Positions 49,585 through 60,100 of a DNA stretch of 64,000 nucleotides are shown here, piece by piece (within the stretch, counting starts at the first letter, position 1; every line of letters starts with the position of its first letter). Made by a program: the position numbers and the translations under genes. The notes beneath the pieces are model-generated. The model was not told the origin of the DNA. It searched no databases and worked only from the letters and a program-made list of their open reading frames with translations. Origin of the DNA: Verrucomicrobiaceae bacterium (GTDB taxonomy: Bacteria; Verrucomicrobiota; Verrucomicrobiia; Verrucomicrobiales; Verrucomicrobiaceae); NCBI GenBank assembly GCA_947458455.1, contig CANGYJ010000013.1:1-64000 (forward strand), given 5' to 3'.

Positions 49585-52332
49585 ATGAATGACTCAAATG
49601 ATTTTTCAGATTCAGAGGAACGACCGCATCTCAGATGGAGTACCGTTGTTCTGGTGATGATTGTCGGTATCTGTGTTTGGAAGGGAGCGACGCGACACCA
49701 AGAGGCCTCAGACATCTCCGCTATGTTTGTGGGAGGTGGGGATGTACAACGGATTGCAGTGCTTCCCACAGTTGTTGATTTTGAGAGGGGCAGTGCGTTG
49801 AGTAAAGACATTGGCGCTTTTGAGTCGAGGCTGCAGGCGGAGCTCCTCAAGTCATGGGATGTGGATTTGCTGATCCGTGCAGGTATGACCGAGTTCGTGT
49901 TCGAGCAGAAACTTCATCAAGCCAAGACTGCACATCAAATTGGGGCGACGATTCTTCCAGCGGATTGCGTTTTGCTCAGTGCTCTTGATTATCACCGCAG
50001 GGAGTTGAGAATATTTCCGGTGATGGTTGGTGAGAGGATGAAGCTCCCTGCGCCGATTATCATTTCGATTGGGGACTCATCGACTTTGGCAACGAGCGTT
50101 CCCGAACAAGCCGCACAAATGCTGGCTCGTCAGATTAAACTTCGCAAAGCGGCCGACAGTGGCATTTCAGGGACCATGACGAAGGATGCATCTGCTCGAA
50201 AGAAGGTTGTTTGTGCAGTTCTCGATCCGATCAGTTCACTTGGAAACACTTCGAGCCTTCCTCAGATTTCGGCATCGATTCGCGCGGTCTTGGATCGGTC
50301 TCTCGCTGCCTTGGGCGAAAGGGTTGAATTGGTGGATCGAAGTCAGTTGTCGGCTCTACTTCAAGAGCATGTGCTGGAAGGTGTCAGCGCTGGTTTTTCG
50401 GGAGCTCAAGTGGGCCGGTTGGTGAATGCGGACCTTGTCTTTGTTCCTTATGTCCACTTTCGTTCCGATGAAAACGTTTCCACGGACCTGTTTGTCGTGA
50501 ATCCATCTACTGGAAGCATCCTTGCAGCGGCTTCGTGGACGGGTGGGGCGCTCTCCGAACCGCCAAATCACATGATCGAGTCTTTAGTCAGCGACGCCTT
50601 GGGGAAAAGCTGGAGCCGAGAAAGTGATGGAACGAGGGATGATCGTGAGAGGCGGCATCAGGAGGCCAGATTTATCACTTCGCTCCGGGGGGGGGGCTTT
50701 CAGGCTGGTTTGCGACCTGACAAGGCGACAAGCGTCAAACAGTCGATTCGCTGGTCTGATGCAGCGCTCTCTCTGGCTCATGATGATGAGAGTCAGATGA
50801 TGGAGATTGCGGAACAATTGCTCTACTATTCGACTGCTTCGCTGCGGCATCCGTCACACGCTGAACTGCATCCAGACTATACAGGGATGGAGATTTTGAA
50901 GCCTTTGCTGAAAAATGCGGCTTTGACGAAGCAATTGAACGAAGCGGCGAAGCGAGTTTATGAATTGCCGTTGACTGGGCTGCTCAAGGCGGGTCATTCA
51001 AGGGCTTGTATCCCCCTGGCAGATTTGTGGATTTCAACTGGTGATGCCCAAAAGGCTGTGGACATGCTCAGTAAAGAAAAGGGTGTTATCAGCTTGGACA
51101 TCGAAAGCCATGATGCCCGAACTTGCATGTGCCGTGCATTGATGAATTTGGGGCGTAATAAAGAGGCGGCGGATTTCATGCTGCAGACTAAGGAGCAATC
51201 CGAGCTTAGCAGTGAGCTTGCAGCGGATGCCCTTCACTTGTGCAAGGATTTTGACCGGGAAATGAAACTGCTATGGGATTTTCGGAGCAATTTCATGACG
51301 GAGTCCTCTTTTGTGGGGCGTTTTCTTGGGGTGCTGACCCTCAAAGGCCGAGCGCGAGAGGCTTTAGATTTCGTCACCAGGAAGGCGAGTCACCTGGCGT
51401 TTAGTAAGAGCGAGGTATGGATTCCTTTAGTTCGAGCAAGGCTGGCTACTGGACAAAAGGAGTTGGCCATTTCGGGTGCTCAATGTGCGCTGCTGGCGGC
51501 TCGTTATGGAGAATACAATGAAGAGGAAACCGCTTTGCGCGAACTGTTGGCGGAGATTGGGGCTGCTCCGCTCGGCAAGCTGCCAAAGATTGCGCAGGGG
51601 GTGCGCTGGCCCGCTGATAGCTGTATTCATTTCGTTCACGATGATACTGTCAATGCGCCGCTGGCTTTGGGCGTGGCGCGTCAGATGGCGGAATTCTGGG
51701 GGTGCAGGGTTAAAGTTTGGGTTTTGCATAGCATGAGCCTACAGCAGCTTTCTTTTTACCGGCCTGTTTCCAAAGTGGTCTCAAGTCGTCGCCTGTCTGA
51801 CATGTGTGCCCGCGTAAAGTTTCCGGAAGAGGTCAGTTTGGGCGTGGTGTTGCTGACTTTGGACAAATTTCATCACGGCAATGGAGAGGATGCAACCGAC
51901 AGTTCCGGAACAAGCACGGGAGCGTTTTCAGTGAGGTCAGGGTATTACGTTGATAAGTTTCATCCTCGCCGAAATCGGCCCTTCGAGGAGGAGCTTGCCG
52001 TGTTGACGAGCAGTCTATGGGGAGTGCAGAGCTTCTTGATAGACGATTCTAATGTCAGACATCCTGATGACGGCTGGTTTTCCCCTTTCCCGCCCGATGT
52101 TTTTTCGAAGCAATGGTCGCTTTCTGTGGGGCTTCTGGATCTCGGTGTGGCCCCACATACTCTCAAGTTGTTGAAGGAGATAGATATGCAGGAAATGATT
52201 CTGACGATCCAGCAAGAGCATGAGATGGCTAGAAGGGATGCACCTCATGATTTTGGTCCTGATCAACGCTTCGTGAAGCTTTGGTCGGATGAATTGGCTT
52301 CACAAAAGCCTGTCGTCGTATCCCCACGGTGA
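49585..52332 (+). CDS. Large membrane-anchored protein with CsgG-like domains
   Basis: 915 residues from the ATG at 49585. One N-terminal membrane segment (WSTVVLVMIVGICVWKG) precedes two CsgG-like regions. The first has RIAVLPTVVDFERGSALSKD and IGATILPADCVLLSALD; the second has ELVDRSQLSALLQEHVLEG and GRLVNADLVFVPYVHF. The remaining ~550 residues contain TPR-like helices and a C-terminal region of unknown fold. CsgG-family proteins form outer-membrane pores for curli. Base composition is lower in GC than the neighbours. A run of ten Gs lies at 50687-50696. The next gene has related domains, so the two probably act together. Confidence 0.6.
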   Translation: MNDSNDFSDSEERPHLRWSTVVLVMIVGICVWKGATRHQEASDISAMFVGGGDVQRIAVLPTVVDFERGSALSKDIGAFESRLQAELLKSWDVDLLIRAGMTEFVFEQKLHQAKTAHQIGATILPADCVLLSALDYHRRELRIFPVMVGERMKLPAPIIISIGDSSTLATSVPEQAAQMLARQIKLRKAADSGISGTMTKDASARKKVVCAVLDPISSLGNTSSLPQISASIRAVLDRSLAALGERVELVDRSQLSALLQEHVLEGVSAGFSGAQVGRLVNADLVFVPYVHFRSDENVSTDLFVVNPSTGSILAAASWTGGALSEPPNHMIESLVSDALGKSWSRESDGTRDDRERRHQEARFITSLRGGGFQAGLRPDKATSVKQSIRWSDAALSLAHDDESQMMEIAEQLLYYSTASLRHPSHAELHPDYTGMEILKPLLKNAALTKQLNEAAKRVYELPLTGLLKAGHSRACIPLADLWISTGDAQKAVDMLSKEKGVISLDIESHDARTCMCRALMNLGRNKEAADFMLQTKEQSELSSELAADALHLCKDFDREMKLLWDFRSNFMTESSFVGRFLGVLTLKGRAREALDFVTRKASHLAFSKSEVWIPLVRARLATGQKELAISGAQCALLAARYGEYNEEETALRELLAEIGAAPLGKLPKIAQGVRWPADSCIHFVHDDTVNAPLALGVARQMAEFWGCRVKVWVLHSMSLQQLSFYRPVSKVVSSRRLSDMCARVKFPEEVSLGVVLLTLDKFHHGNGEDATDSSGTSTGAFSVRSGYYVDKFHPRRNRPFEEELAVLTSSLWGVQSFLIDDSNVRHPDDGWFSPFPPDVFSKQWSLSVGLLDLGVAPHTLKLLKEIDMQEMILTIQQEHEMARRDAPHDFGPDQRFVKLWSDELASQKPVVVSPR

Positions 52333-52375
52333 AAAAGGTTGTTGGGAAGGATTGGAAACGCTACCCCATGTCATT

Positions 52376-53371
52376 ATGAAAATGACCAATTTGCTTCTTT
52401 GCTCGCTGATGTTCGCAGTTGTCCATGAGCCTTCATTGGCTGCGGTGCCTGTGGCAGTTCGTTACACAAACACGAGTGATTCGAAGGACAATGTCGGTCG
52501 GTTTGTGTTTGAAGTGATGCAAATGAAGCTCTCGGAGAATGCCGGATATGAGTTGGTGCATCGAGATAAGCTCGAAGATGTCCTTGGGGAACTCCAACTC
52601 GGAGCGGCTGGCTTTACCAATGATCAAGCGGTGAAGCTGGGGAATCTGATGGGAGCGAAGTATCTCGTTTTCGGCAGTGACATGCATGTAGCTGCGAATC
52701 ACGCGGTGAACTGCCGCGTCATTCAGGTGAGCACAGGTGTCTTTAAACCGGTTTTGGCTACGATGGTGAAGGATGAGGATCCGATGGTTTTCGGCGCAAG
52801 ACTGGCGGACCAAGTGATTGCAGCATTGGAAAAACTGGAAGGACGCCAAGCTGAGGTCACGTCTTCTCTTCCGAGCAAATTCGAAATTCCCAAGGGGGTT
52901 GCCCTTCCCGCGGTGGCCATACGAGTGCCAGAAAGCAGTGCGACAAAGCAGACGAGGCCAGATCCGGCGGCTGAGAAGACGCTAGAGAGCTTCCTTCAAA
53001 CACATGGCTTCAAACTCGTGAAGCTTTCGAAACCTAGCCAGTCGGTTTCTCCTGATTCTGCGACCCAATTGGAAGGAGAGGAGCATGAGAAGCTGCTGAG
53101 TGAAGCCCGCGAGAAAGGAGTGGGCGTACTTGTATTGGGCGCTGCCACCTCGGACCTGTCGACACGCATCGGGGGATTCACAGCCGCACGAGCCAGAGTC
53201 GAGCTATCTCTAGTTTCGACCTCGAACAGCCGCATCCTTGCCTCAGGAAGTCACTACGGAACAGGTACAGATGTAAGTGACTTCGTGGCCGAGAAGAAGG
53301 CTATCGAGGCGGCAACCCGGTTTCTACAGGAGTCACTGATCAAGGAATGGTCTGGAAAGCTCGGCCAGTGA
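52376..53371 (+). CDS. CsgG-like exported protein
   Basis: 331 residues from the ATG at 52376. A signal peptide (NLLLCSLMFAVVHEPSLAA) precedes a CsgG-like domain: ELVHRDKLEDVLGELQLGA, KLGNLMGAKYLVFGSDMHV and GARLADQVIAALEKLEG. A second, more divergent one lies at about 190-331. This family builds oligomeric pores or assembles surface fibres. The gene follows the large CsgG-like gene with 43 bp between and ends where the dehydrogenase upstream region starts. Confidence 0.65.
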   Translation: MKMTNLLLCSLMFAVVHEPSLAAVPVAVRYTNTSDSKDNVGRFVFEVMQMKLSENAGYELVHRDKLEDVLGELQLGAAGFTNDQAVKLGNLMGAKYLVFGSDMHVAANHAVNCRVIQVSTGVFKPVLATMVKDEDPMVFGARLADQVIAALEKLEGRQAEVTSSLPSKFEIPKGVALPAVAIRVPESSATKQTRPDPAAEKTLESFLQTHGFKLVKLSKPSQSVSPDSATQLEGEEHEKLLSEAREKGVGVLVLGAATSDLSTRIGGFTAARARVELSLVSTSNSRILASGSHYGTGTDVSDFVAEKKAIEAATRFLQESLIKEWSGKLGQ

Positions 53372-53439
53372 GCCAAGTGACTTTTTGCACAGAACACTTG
53401 CCAGAGTCGCGCGGTGTGGCCGTACTGGAAGGCCCTTTT

Positions 53440-56400
53440 ATGAGATTGTCTTTTGTTCTCTTTTTCTCCCTCGCGGTGGCTTTTTCGGCCGGTGTGGCAC
53501 TTGCCTCGCAGCCGACCTCCCTCGCCGATCTGCCGGACGCGAACCCGGATGCGGAGTTGAAGGCCTTTGTGGTGCCAGAGGGCTTTGAGGTGAACCTGTT
53601 TGCTGGTGAGCCGATGATCCAGAAGCCGGTGCAGATGAACTGGGATGCGCAGGGCAGGCTGTGGGTCGTTTCAAGCACGACGTATCCGCACATCAAGCCG
53701 GGCGAGGAGGCCAAGGACCAGGTGGTGGTGCTGGAAGACACCGATGGCGATGGCAAGGCGGATAAATCGACGCCTTTCGCCGATGGGCTACACATCCCGA
53801 CGGCGCTGGCTCCGGGCGATGGTGGTCTTTATGTGGCGAATTCGACCGAAGTGCTGTTTTTGAAGGACAAGGACGGCGATTTGAAGGCGGACGAACGGAC
53901 GATCCTGCTCAGCGGCTTCGGCACGGAGGACACGCACCACCTCCTGCACACCTTCCGCTGGGGTCCGGAAGGGATGCTGTATTTCAACCAATCGATCTAC
54001 ATCCACACGCACATGGAGACGCCGTATGGCGTGCGTCGCCTGATGGGTGGCGGCATTTGGGAGTTCCGGCCGGAGACGCGGCGGGCGGAAATCATCAGCA
54101 AGGGGCTGATCAATCCCTGGGGTTTTGAGTTCGACCGCTGGGGCCAGAGCTTTGCCTGCGACGGCGCGGGCGGAGAAGGGATCAATTTCATCTTCCCAGG
54201 CAGTGTTTTTGCCACGTCGCCGGGGGCGAAGCGCATCGTGCATGGCCTGAGCCCCGGCCAGCCAAAGCAGTGCGGCATGGAGGTGATTGAGGACCCGCAT
54301 TGGCCGGCGGACTGGCAGGGGACGATGGTGCTGAATGACTTCCGCGGGAATCGTGTGAACCGTTTCGCCCTCACGCCGAGCGGCAGCAGCTACATCGCGA
54401 AGCAGCTCCCGGATGTGCTGGCGAGCACGCACCGGGCTTTTCGGCCGATTGATGTCAAAGTGGGTCCAGACGGTGCCATTTACATCGCAGACTGGTACAA
54501 CCCCATCATCCAGCACGGCGAGGTCGATTTCCGTGATCCGCGTCGCGATCAGTTCCACGGCCGTATTTGGCGGGTGACGGCGAAGGGGCGTCCGCTGAGT
54601 CCGAGGCCGAAAATCGCCGGGGCGAGCACCGCCGAGCTGCTGGAGATGCTGAAAAGTGACCGCAAGTATGTGCGGACCTTTGCGAAGCGTGAACTCCGCG
54701 ATCAAGGCGCGGAGAAGGTGACGGCCGGGCTGGACGCCTGGGCGGCGCAGCAGACGGATGGGCATGCGCTGCTGGAGGCGGCCTGGGCTCGTGAGGGCGT
54801 GAATTCCTTCTCGCCGACGCTTTGGCGCAAACTTTGGGAAAACAGCGATGCCCGCATCCGTGCGGCGGCGCTGCGCATCCTGAGCCATCGCTGGAAGGAA
54901 CTGCCAGAGGCGATGAAAGTGCTCGAAAAGGCCGTGGCGGACGAAAACGCCCAGGTGCGCCTTTGGGCCGTGGCCGTGCTGGCGGATATGGGCAAGGCGG
55001 GGGCGATCAATCTGGCGCTGCGGGTGCTGGACCTGCCGATGGATGAGAGTCTCGACTTTTTGCTCGAACTGACCTGCCGTGAGCAGGCGGAGATTTGGAT
55101 GCCGGCGGTGGTCAGTGGGAAATTGAAGCTGGAGGATCGCCCGAAGCAGTTCGTCTATGCGATGAAGAGCACGGGCCGTTCGGATGCCCTGCCGCCGCTG
55201 TTTGCAGCGCTGAAAGGCGGCAAATTGAGCCCGGAAGATGCTGCCGCCGTGCTGGCGATGGCTGGCGACGCGGCGGACGCGGCTCAGGCCAAGGTGATGG
55301 CGGACATGGTCAATGACCCAGACATGACGGCGCACTTCATCGGCCTCCAGGACGCCCTGGTGAAGGCCGCCACGGACCGGAAAGTCGTGCCGGAAGGCGC
55401 TGCGGAGATGGTGACGGCCTGGTTTGACCGTCCGGAACCGCATGTGGTGCATCGCACGGCCATTTTGGCAGGTCTTTGGAAGGTGGAGCCGGCCCGCGAG
55501 AAGCTCGTGGCCCTGCTCACCGATGCGAAAACGATCCCGGCGATCCGCGATGGAGCCACCCGTGGCCTGACGGCTCTCGGCGGCGTGAAGACGCGGGATC
55601 TGTTCGATAAGCTGTTCGTCGAGTCGGCCGATCTGGGCCTCAAATCGCTCATGATCGACGGTTTGACCGCCGTGGGGCCGCAACTGGCCGCGAAGCGTGC
55701 GGTGGAGTTTCTGGCCACCGCCGAGGTGGAGGCCGCGAAACCGGTTCTGGGGGCGTTTTTGAAGAATAAGCAGCTTCCAGGCGTGCTGGCGAAGGAGCTG
55801 GCGGGCAAGACGATTCCTGACCTCGTGGCCGTGGAAGGCATCCGCATGGTGAGCACCCGTGGCATCCAGGGGCCGCTGGCTGAGGCGCTCAAAAAAGCAG
55901 GCAATGTGAAGCAGATGGACAAGCCGCTGACAGGCCCGGAAATGACCGCGATGGTCGAAAAAGTGAAGAAAAACGGCGATCCGGTTCGAGGTGAGGCGGT
56001 GTATCGCCGCCAGCAGCTTCTTTGCATGACCTGCCACGCCATCGGAGAGAGCGGCGGGATTTTGGGGCCGAATCTGGTCAGCATCGGAGCCTCCGCACCG
56101 GTGGATTACCTCATCGAGAGCCTGCTGGAGCCGAGCAAGAAGATCAAAGAAGGCTATCACATGGTCATCGTGAGCAAAAAAGACGGCGGCGTGGTCGCGG
56201 GCGGACTCGTGAACGATGGCGCGGACGAGTTGACGATTCGTGACCCGGCCAACCAGATCGTGAAAGTGGCCAAATCCGCCGTGGCGAGCCGCCAGATGAG
56301 CCCGGTGAGCATGATGCCAGCCGGGTTGACCGCCAGCCTGCGGGAAGACGAATTCGTCGATCTGGTGCGCTTTTTGAGCGAACTGGGCCGGGAAGGGGCC

Positions 56401-56850
56401 TTCAAAACGCAGCCGAACCGCTACGTCCGCACCTGGAAGGTCATGGGCAAGATGGAGCAGGCTGATATCGACCATGTGCGTCATGTGGGCAGCTTTGCCC
56501 TGAACGACGAGAAGCACGCCTACCCTTGGCTGCCTTCTTTCAGCCAGGTGAATGGCGACCTCCCGCTGGCTGATCTGGTGCCGGCTCAGAAGATGTATCC
56601 TTGGTTCCCAAAAATCGCCCAATTTGGGCTGAAATTAGACGCCGCCGGGAAGGTCAAACTGGGCCTGAGTTCCGTAAAGGGAATCGTGGTGGCGGTGGAC
56701 GGGGCCGAGCTGAAGGAACTCTCCCCGGAATTGACCCTCGATTTGGCCGCCGGAACGCACCGGATCAGCGTGCTGATCACCCGTGATTCCGGTGATCTCG
56801 CGGCTTTCCGGGTGGAAATCTTAGACGGTGCGGCGGTGGCGGTGCCGTAA
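53440..56850 (+). CDS. PVC-type membrane-bound dehydrogenase with HEAT repeats and heme c site
   Basis: 1136 residues from the ATG at 53440, chosen because a signal peptide (SFVLFFSLAVAFSAGVALA) then begins the protein. An N-terminal beta-propeller region follows (GFEVNLFAGEPMIQKPVQMN, DQVVVLEDTDGDGKADKSTP). HEAT-like helical repeats run over about 420-820. The heme attachment motif CMTCH lies at Cys862-Cys865-His866, in LLCMTCHAIGESGGILGP. The end is a beta-sandwich. These proteins, abundant in Planctomycetes and Verrucomicrobia, are thought to oxidise sugars or alcohols in the periplasm. The substrate is unknown. A fragment of a paralogue lies at 49241. Confidence 0.88.
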   Translation: MRLSFVLFFSLAVAFSAGVALASQPTSLADLPDANPDAELKAFVVPEGFEVNLFAGEPMIQKPVQMNWDAQGRLWVVSSTTYPHIKPGEEAKDQVVVLEDTDGDGKADKSTPFADGLHIPTALAPGDGGLYVANSTEVLFLKDKDGDLKADERTILLSGFGTEDTHHLLHTFRWGPEGMLYFNQSIYIHTHMETPYGVRRLMGGGIWEFRPETRRAEIISKGLINPWGFEFDRWGQSFACDGAGGEGINFIFPGSVFATSPGAKRIVHGLSPGQPKQCGMEVIEDPHWPADWQGTMVLNDFRGNRVNRFALTPSGSSYIAKQLPDVLASTHRAFRPIDVKVGPDGAIYIADWYNPIIQHGEVDFRDPRRDQFHGRIWRVTAKGRPLSPRPKIAGASTAELLEMLKSDRKYVRTFAKRELRDQGAEKVTAGLDAWAAQQTDGHALLEAAWAREGVNSFSPTLWRKLWENSDARIRAAALRILSHRWKELPEAMKVLEKAVADENAQVRLWAVAVLADMGKAGAINLALRVLDLPMDESLDFLLELTCREQAEIWMPAVVSGKLKLEDRPKQFVYAMKSTGRSDALPPLFAALKGGKLSPEDAAAVLAMAGDAADAAQAKVMADMVNDPDMTAHFIGLQDALVKAATDRKVVPEGAAEMVTAWFDRPEPHVVHRTAILAGLWKVEPAREKLVALLTDAKTIPAIRDGATRGLTALGGVKTRDLFDKLFVESADLGLKSLMIDGLTAVGPQLAAKRAVEFLATAEVEAAKPVLGAFLKNKQLPGVLAKELAGKTIPDLVAVEGIRMVSTRGIQGPLAEALKKAGNVKQMDKPLTGPEMTAMVEKVKKNGDPVRGEAVYRRQQLLCMTCHAIGESGGILGPNLVSIGASAPVDYLIESLLEPSKKIKEGYHMVIVSKKDGGVVAGGLVNDGADELTIRDPANQIVKVAKSAVASRQMSPVSMMPAGLTASLREDEFVDLVRFLSELGREGAFKTQPNRYVRTWKVMGKMEQADIDHVRHVGSFALNDEKHAYPWLPSFSQVNGDLPLADLVPAQKMYPWFPKIAQFGLKLDAAGKVKLGLSSVKGIVVAVDGAELKELSPELTLDLAAGTHRISVLITRDSGDLAAFRVEILDGAAVAVP

Positions 56851-56892
56851 GGCTCTGCGAAGGGGGAATTTCGTATGGGCCATGTATTTGCG

Positions 56893-56922
56893 TTGACGGG
56901 GTAAAGGCGTCTTCGCTATTCT
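56893..56922 (+). promoter_or_regulatory. Putative promoter of the giant adhesin
   Basis: TTGACG at 56893-56898 and TATTCT at 56917-56922 are 18 bp apart. Expected transcription start is near 56929, giving a ~207-nt untranslated leader before the ATG at 57136. Consensus match is five of six at -35 and four of six at -10. Confidence 0.5.
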
Positions 56923-56936
56923 GAACGTTACGACCA

Positions 56937-56973
56937 GAAATCCTGTCTCACGCAGACAAGATTTCCTGTCTTG
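56937..56973 (+). promoter_or_regulatory. Overlapping alternative hairpins in the adhesin leader
   Basis: Hairpin one pairs GAAATCCTGTCT (56937-56948) with AGACAAGATTTC (56954-56965), one mismatch. Hairpin two pairs AGACA (56954-56958) with TGTCT (56967-56971). They share 56954-56965, so only one can form. This sits just after the putative transcription start. Confidence 0.4.
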
Positions 56974-57135
56974 TTCACAACCCGCCCCCACATGCCCCAT
57001 TTCCCCCTCGCCGCTCGACTGATTCCAAGTCTGATTTGGATGCCCTCGTGCCGCGCTTTGTGACGTTCAACGCCGCTTAGGCTTTCCTTTTGTATCTCGA
57101 TTTTTCTCCGAACTCTTTTTCCGCCCTTTAACACG

Positions 57136-60100
57136 ATGAAAATACTCCGCCGCAATCGCCTCCTCCTCGGATGGTTCATGACCTTCCTGATGGCCATGGT
57201 TCAGGTGACTCAGCCTCTTCAAGCCGCCACCGTCTGGTGGGCCATTGAAACCAGCACTGGAACCACACCGAGCAATCCTGTTTTCTCTCGGACCTCTGGC
57301 GCATCTACCAATATTCCATCGTCCCAGGTACAGCTTGGAAACAACGTGATCACCATGGCGAGCAGTACCGGGCTGAGCGTCGGCCAGGTGATCACTGGTT
57401 CCGGAATCCCCGCAGGCACCGTGACGATCACGGAGATCATTTCTCCCACCCAGATTCGAATTTCCGCCAATGGCAGTTCAAACATCACCAGCACCTTGTC
57501 GGTGACGAACCCGTGGACGCTGACAGGTAACAACTTCACCTCCGTAGCTCCGAACGGCACGATCACCAGCCTGGGCACTTGGAACAATAGTGGGGCGGAT
57601 GTGGCTGCGTTTGGCACGATGAGCGGTGCCTCAACCTTCTCGACAACGATTGGGACGATTAGCGCCGCTTCAGCGCTCAATGTCGCCGGTCTGCGCTTCA
57701 CGAACGCTGGCGTTAATCCCATCACTCTGAACGGTAGTCAGGCCAATTTTTCGGCAGGCATCACCGAGGGCAGTAATACGGTGACGGTGGCAAGTACCAC
57801 GGGGCTTTTTGCGGGCCAGACGATCACTGGCGTCGGGATTCCTGAGGGATCCACGATCACGTCTGTCGTCCCCAGTAGCAGTTTGAGTTCTGCTTCGGTG
57901 ATTGCTAATAACAATATTGTCAGTCTTACAAGTACCGCAGGCCTCATTGTAGGGCAGGTGATTTCTGGCACCGGGATTCCAACTGGAACGACCATCAGTG
58001 CCATTGGCCCAGGGAACCAGATTACGATCTCAAATGGCGGCACCCAGACAATCACCACGAACCTGACCGCCAACCCGGCCATCACGGTCTCCGCTTCCGC
58101 CACACAGACGCTTGGCTCCGCCGGTCTGCGGGCTGTGAACTCATTGGCGATCAATCTGCAAGGGGTTACCCCCAAGATCACCCTGGGCCATTCTATAACG
58201 AATGGTGATGCTGTTAACGCTACCACCGATGTGTTTGCCAACATCAGCGCTCACCTCACCGGCTCGAATGGATTGCGAATTGAGACCGTTTCCCCGGGAA
58301 TTTTGACGGGAACTCTGACGCTGGGTTCCACCTCCGCTGGAGGTGTGCTGCCGAATCAACTCACGGGCGGCATCACCATCGGGGGAAAGACGACCGTCTT
58401 GGCGCAGACCTCAAGCAATGCGGCCTACAATTCTATTTTGGACAATAACAGCACCAACAACCCGCTCGGAAACAATCTGATCACGTTGGAGGCGGGTGCT
58501 ACGCTCAATCTCAGCGGCACCAAGACGATCAACGGTATCTCTGGCCGTCTGTTCAATCTTTCTGCTTACACCGATTCGAGCCGTATTGACTTCAGCCAGC
58601 CAGCCACTGGGGAGATCATCCCGACACAGAGCTTCATTACCTCGGGGAGTTCGGGGCAGAGCCTCCTGACGGTGACTAACACAGCGGTTTTGGAGGCCGG
58701 TCAGCTAATCACTGGTGCTGGCATTCCTGCTGGTGCCCAGGTGAGGATCGTGAACGGCACCACCATCGAGGTGGTGAATAGCCTGAGCCAGCCGCTGAAC
58801 ATCACCGCAGCAAACCCGACGATCACCGTGCTGCCTACTCAGCCGAATCCAACCATGCCCAACGCGCCGTTTTTTAATACCACGGCCCCGCAAGGTGATG
58901 GGCGCACTTCGATCCGTTACATCGATGCGAATGGTGCCACGCAAACGGTCGCCAACTATGGCGTGCAGTATGTGGGCAATGTGAACATCTCGACGGCGGG
59001 TAACTACACTTTCTTTGCCCGGCCGGATGATGCAGCGCGTATCTACATTGATGGGGTGCTGATCTTGAACAATGACGGGGGCAAAGGGGCCATTGATCTT
59101 TCCAGCGCTCCGATCCCTCTGAACGCGGGCACGCACGAGATCCGCGTGGACTATGTGCAGGGCACGGGTGGTGGTTCTTTGGAGTTGGCTTATGCCAACA
59201 ATAACGGGATCAATGCCACCAACAACCCTCGTACGTCTCTTTCCGGCTCCCTGCTTACGCGGGCGGAGACCCTTTCATCCACCACGGCGAGCGGAGCCAT
59301 CACGTTAGGGAATGCGGTCCGCCTCACTGGAAACGCGGCTCTCAATATCCAGAACACCAATTCCCCAGGTTTTATCATGGGTGCCCTGCAAATTGACAAT
59401 GGGACGACGCTTTCATCCCGTTTGATGACGAGCGCCACGCAGGAAGTGGCCGCTGGTGGGGACGGTTTTGGCCCGGCGATTCGCTTCGGCGGCACGACTG
59501 CTAGCCCGAGTTTGCTGGGGCATACGGGCACAACGGGGACCGTGAACATCAATGCGAACACGGGTATCGCCTTTGATGGGGTGGTTTCCGATGGCGGGCG
59601 GAACATGACCTTGGTGAAGAGCGGTGTCGGCCGCCTTTACTTCAGTGGCACCACGCAACAGAGCACCTTGGGCAGCGGCACGACGATCGAGATGTTGGGG
59701 GCGAGCCCTAGCACAACGGGTAGCGCCACTATCAACGCAACCTCGCTTACGGGGGTGAATTCAGCCAACCTGTTGCCAGGGATGATGGTGACAGGCCCAA
59801 ACATCCTGCCAGGCACCTTCATCACGCAGATCACCAATCCGGGACCAACCGCCACGGTGGCTCTATCCACCCGTGTCACGGCGGTTAGCAGCAATGCTAC
59901 ATATAACTTTACCTCTTCTCCCTCGCTGGTGCTGACGGGCGGCTCTGCGGCTGGCTCATTCAATCCCATCGGCTCCGCAGCCATCAAACTGAATGGCGGA
60001 AATCTCTTCTTGGACACCACGGGGGCAACTTCGGCGGGCCTGGGGGCTACTTTCGTCAACAACGTCGATCTCGTGAAGAGTGGATTCATTCGTTCGATGC

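Noticed and set aside
49585-52332. Metallopeptidase (archaemetzincin-like) end of the large CsgG-like protein
   Set aside because: No HEXXH motif is present; His-containing stretches such as DKFHHGNGED do not fit a zinc site.
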